From: Pseudodesulfovibrio sp.
GTDB taxonomy: Bacteria > Desulfobacterota > Desulfovibrionia > Desulfovibrionales > Desulfovibrionaceae
DNA length: 63,135 nucleotides
Direction of reading: 5' to 3'
Assembly: GCA_016342345.1 (NCBI GenBank)
Contig: JAEINO010000018.1
Span: forward strand, 1 to 63,135
Below are positions 60,759 to 63,135 of the stretch, one piece after another. Made by a program: the position numbers and the translations under genes. The notes below the pieces were generated by a model. The model ran no database searches. It was not told the DNA's origin and saw only the letters and a list, made by a program, of their open reading frames with translations. The stretch's first letter is position 1. Each line of letters starts with the position of its first letter.

Positions 60759-62276
60759 TTATGCGAGAGTCTTTTCCAGAGAAGGGTCTAATTCGACGCG
60801 CAGTGTGCCGAGTTTCTTGTCTACCGCAACCTGACCTTGTGCAAATCCTTTGACCTTGCGAACGTCTTTCACCAGAGCATACATGATGTCGGCTTTGGTA
60901 TCCTCGCTACGATAGCTCTTGAGGCCGCAGAGAATGGCTGCCTCGATCAGTGTGGTGTCTGGCACTTCATGGCCTGGATGGTCCCGTTTGAGGATGACAT
61001 GCGAGCTTGGGCCGTCCTCAACGTGGAACCAGTAGTCAAAGGAACTCGCCGCACGACTGAGCATGTCGTGATTGGCTTTCTTGTTCTTGCCCCGGATGAT
61101 CGTGAATCCATCGGACGACCGAAAAAGGGCTACAGCAAGGTCCTTGTACCGTTTCGGGAGAGATGGTGGTCCATCGGCGGTTTTCGTTTCCCCGTGTTCT
61201 GTCCGGGTAGGGTCAGACAAGCCAATTTTATCCAACTGTTCAATCTGGTTCAGCAATTCCTTGCGTCTTCGTTTGATATGAGGAAAGCCACGTTGCGCCT
61301 TGGCTGCAAGCTTGAAGTACTTCTCCATGTTCTCGGTGGGCGAGAGATGAGGATTGAGGGGGACTGTCATGGGGCCGTGCTCAGGGTGCGTTACTTCTAT
61401 TTCATCCAGGCCTTCGGCCGTTTTGAAACGATAGAGTTCTGCCTGGAGAGCTTCGGCCTTGATCCTTTCATTATAAAGCTTTTGCAATCGGGCTTCTTCC
61501 ACATCGAGATTGGACAGGGAGCGTTTGAGCTTTTTTCTGGCCCGCTTGATGAGTGTGCGTTCCGACTTTTCCTCGTCCATTTCCATGAGCGGAAACAGAG
61601 TGCGTTCGCCAAAGGTGTTGGCTGCATCGATTGCGGAATCGAATCGCTCTTCCTGCTTCAGGGAAGACCATGCAAGAGGTGGCAGCCAGTGGTTTTCGGT
61701 TCCGGGCAGATAGAAGACATTTGCGGAACCGCTTGCCACGTTGAAATAAAGGGCATGGGCATCCTCAATGGATCGGCTGGTGACCGCATTCCTCAAGGGT
61801 GGTGAAATGTGAGGATAGTCGCGCCAGATTTCCGGATCATCAAGAACATCTTCAAGGGCGGGCCAGTCCGGTTGTCGTCCGAATCGGTCGTCCAGTGCGT
61901 CCACGAGTTTCATGCCGGTTCTGCAATCCAGAATCAGATAGGTCCCGCTGCCGGGTTCGTCCCTGGGGGTGAGTTCCAAGGCAAGGCGCAGGTTGGGCCA
62001 ATCAATGTGGCATGCCACAATCTTTCGGTTGCGGAGGCGTTTGCGGAACCACATGGCCATTGCCGGGGCGTTTTGCGGATTGGCCGGTTTGATGGGGGAT
62101 AGGAAGAAATGGCCCGCCGATTTGGCGGGCCTGAAGATCAAGTGAAGTGGCGCACCACTATTCTGGAGTGTCAGAGTCCACACCCCAGGGGCTGGGCCGA
62201 ATACTTTGTCGATTCGGCGTCCAGTCAGTTCGCAATCAAACTCGACAGCAAGGAAGCGAAAGAAGTTGGCTTCCAT
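60759..62276 (-). CDS. NFACT-family RNA-binding protein (RqcH/Fibronectin-binding-like)
   Basis: A 505-residue NFACT protein. The N-terminal NFACT-N part (MEANFFRFLAVEFDCELTGRRIDKVF, VWTLTLQNSGAPLHLIFRPA) is followed by the central helical coiled coil (KKLKRSLSNLDVEEARLQKL) and the C-terminal NFACT-R domain (YKDLAVALFRSSDGFTIIRGKNKKANHDMLSRAASSFDYWFHVEDGPSSHVILKR, IEAAILCGLKSYRSEDTKADIMYALVKDVRKVKGFAQGQV). RqcH tags stalled 50S-bound chains with alanine, and a role in ribosome quality control is inferred. ATG at 62276 is used; a 48-codon upstream extension overlaps the dksA-like gene. The ribosome-binding site is weak, so translation may be coupled to that gene. Confidence 0.85.
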   Translation of the reverse strand: MEANFFRFLAVEFDCELTGRRIDKVFGPAPGVWTLTLQNSGAPLHLIFRPAKSAGHFFLSPIKPANPQNAPAMAMWFRKRLRNRKIVACHIDWPNLRLALELTPRDEPGSGTYLILDCRTGMKLVDALDDRFGRQPDWPALEDVLDDPEIWRDYPHISPPLRNAVTSRSIEDAHALYFNVASGSANVFYLPGTENHWLPPLAWSSLKQEERFDSAIDAANTFGERTLFPLMEMDEEKSERTLIKRARKKLKRSLSNLDVEEARLQKLYNERIKAEALQAELYRFKTAEGLDEIEVTHPEHGPMTVPLNPHLSPTENMEKYFKLAAKAQRGFPHIKRRRKELLNQIEQLDKIGLSDPTRTEHGETKTADGPPSLPKRYKDLAVALFRSSDGFTIIRGKNKKANHDMLSRAASSFDYWFHVEDGPSSHVILKRDHPGHEVPDTTLIEAAILCGLKSYRSEDTKADIMYALVKDVRKVKGFAQGQVAVDKKLGTLRVELDPSLEKTLA

Positions 62277-62311
62277 GACTGCTTGTTGGTGGTAGAAAGA
62301 CGAGTCGGCGA

Positions 62312-62674
62312 CTAGTCGCCGCGGACGGCTTCGTCTTCTTCCTGTTTGCTCTTGCAACCGATGCAGAGCGTGGTCATGGGCCGGGCTTTCAGGCGTTGAA
62401 CGGAAATCTCGTTTCCGCATTCCTGGCAGGTGCCGAACTTGCCGTCTTCGATACGGTCCACAGCTTTCTGAATCTTCTTGATCAACTTGCGTTCGCGATC
62501 ACGGAGACGCAGGGTGAAAGCCCTGTCTGATTCGGCAGTGGCCCTGTCAGCCGGATCGGCATATACTTCGCCGGATTCGGTCATGTCCTCGATGGTTTCC
62601 TCGCTTTTTCTGAGGATGTCGTCGAGCAAGCCTTTCAAGGTGTCTTTGAAGTACTGAAGGTCTTTTACTTCCAT
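62312..62674 (-). CDS. DksA/TraR-family zinc-finger protein
   Basis: A 120-residue DksA-like protein that binds the RNA polymerase secondary channel. Coiled-coil N-terminus (LKGLLDDILRKSEETIEDM), the tip region with Asp-rich turn DPADRATAESDRA, and a C-terminal zinc finger CQECG...CIGC. Start preceded by GGGGGAGG. A 16-bp perfect palindrome (62306-62321) overlaps its stop codon. The NFACT gene follows 35 bases later on the same strand. Confidence 0.9.
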   Translation of the reverse strand: MEVKDLQYFKDTLKGLLDDILRKSEETIEDMTESGEVYADPADRATAESDRAFTLRLRDRERKLIKKIQKAVDRIEDGKFGTCQECGNEISVQRLKARPMTTLCIGCKSKQEEDEAVRGD

Positions 62675-62752
62675 AAGGTACCTCCCCCTGTGAGTTGGAT
62701 AATTCGGTTGAGGAGTTGATCACAAAGTCGCTCTTTTAGTGCAGTAAGCGGG

Positions 62753-62764
62753 TTGGTATACCAA
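62753..62764. promoter_or_regulatory. 12-bp palindrome upstream of the dksA-like gene
   Basis: TTGGTATACCAA is a perfect dyad about 80 bases upstream of the dksA-like start, between that gene and the tRNA promoter. A regulator-binding site is possible but unsupported otherwise. Confidence 0.3.
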
Positions 62765-62854
62765 AATATGGCTAAAAGTAAAGCCTTTCCATTAGTTGAA
62801 AAAAATCAAGAGGTTCATATGACTCTCAAATGCTGGAAAAAGAGAAGAATGCTC

Positions 62855-62883
62855 TTGACACTCAAAGAGAGCACGGGTAAACA
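62855..62883 (+). promoter_or_regulatory. sigma-70 promoter of the tRNA cluster
   Basis: TTGACA (62855-62860), a 17-base spacer and TAAACA (62878-62883), 17 bases before the first tRNA. A typical stable-RNA promoter. Confidence 0.75.
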
Positions 62884-62900
62884 GTGATTCGCTTTTGAGA

Positions 62901-62975
<75 letters not shown>

Positions 62976-62979
62976 GAAA

Positions 62980-63054
<75 letters not shown>

Positions 63055-63058
63055 ACTA

Positions 63059-63133
<75 letters not shown>

Positions 63134-63135
63134 GA

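Noticed and set aside
60837-61805. Plus-strand open frame (322 codons) opposite the NFACT gene
   Set aside because: Shadow frame; the minus-strand NFACT domains are unmistakable.

Overview
The window looks like a chromosomal segment of a free-living, motile, anaerobic Gram-negative bacterium, most likely a Desulfovibrio/Pseudodesulfovibrio-type sulfate reducer. This is an inference from gene content: a split, ferredoxin-bearing glutamate synthase, sigma-54-like promoters at motility-type genes, many two-component systems and outer-membrane lipoproteins. No 16S rRNA or dissimilatory sulfur gene is present to prove it. Nearly all the sequence is ordinary chromosome. The exception is an AT-richer patch at about 24.3-29.7 kb that looks acquired or rearranged.

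Layout. (1) 0.2-0.8 kb: a small EF-hand protein, then a long inverted repeat. (2) 1.0-9.9 kb: a Cpx-like envelope-stress module. A tripartite RND pump with a Spy/CpxP-like lipoprotein is divergent from a CpxR/CpxA-like pair, with a GTAAA-N5-GTAAA box between them. (3) 9.9-10.1 kb: first copy of a 155-bp structured repeat. (4) 10.1-19.2 kb, minus strand: a late flagellar cluster (ECF-like sigma factor, flgD, flgE, flgK, flgL, fliD) plus flagellin. (5) 19.4-24.1 kb: a response regulator, a TonB-dependent receptor, a YfiR-like periplasmic protein and a CHASE8-like histidine kinase in one tight operon, followed by the second repeat copy. (6) 24.5-29.7 kb: an EamA half-transporter and a DUF169 protein, divergent from a giant BTAD/NTPase/TPR regulator, then a decayed chemoreceptor fragment. 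(7) 29.7-32.3 kb: a chemoreceptor with a CZB-type zinc-binding segment and its CheW. (8) 32.4-35.1 kb: a polar amino-acid ABC transporter. (9) 35.5-40.5 kb: a REC-HK-REC hybrid kinase, an AI-2E-family permease, MltA, an Rrf2 regulator and an orphan HicB. (10) 41.0-46.1 kb: a three-gene glutamate synthase. (11) 46.2-62.7 kb: small unknowns, PilZ, RfbA, DUF1614, MogA-like, TolC, a zinc-ribbon protein, an MltB-type transglycosylase, two glycosyltransferases, a large membrane protein with a CCHC zinc knuckle, GpmA, MutY, a lysozyme-like protein behind a near-consensus sigma-54 promoter, NFACT and DksA-type proteins. (12) 62.9-63.1 kb: tRNA Gly-Cys-Gly.

How the parts work together. Envelope stress sensing, flagellar assembly, chemotaxis and cell-wall remodelling dominate. 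The least conventional parts are: the YfiR/CHASE8-kinase/TonB-receptor signalling operon; the ECF-type sigma factor translationally coupled to flgD behind a -24/-12 promoter; the zinc-knuckle membrane protein; the leaderless lysozyme-like gene with its own sigma-54 promoter; and the 155-bp palindromic repeats that follow two different histidine-kinase genes.
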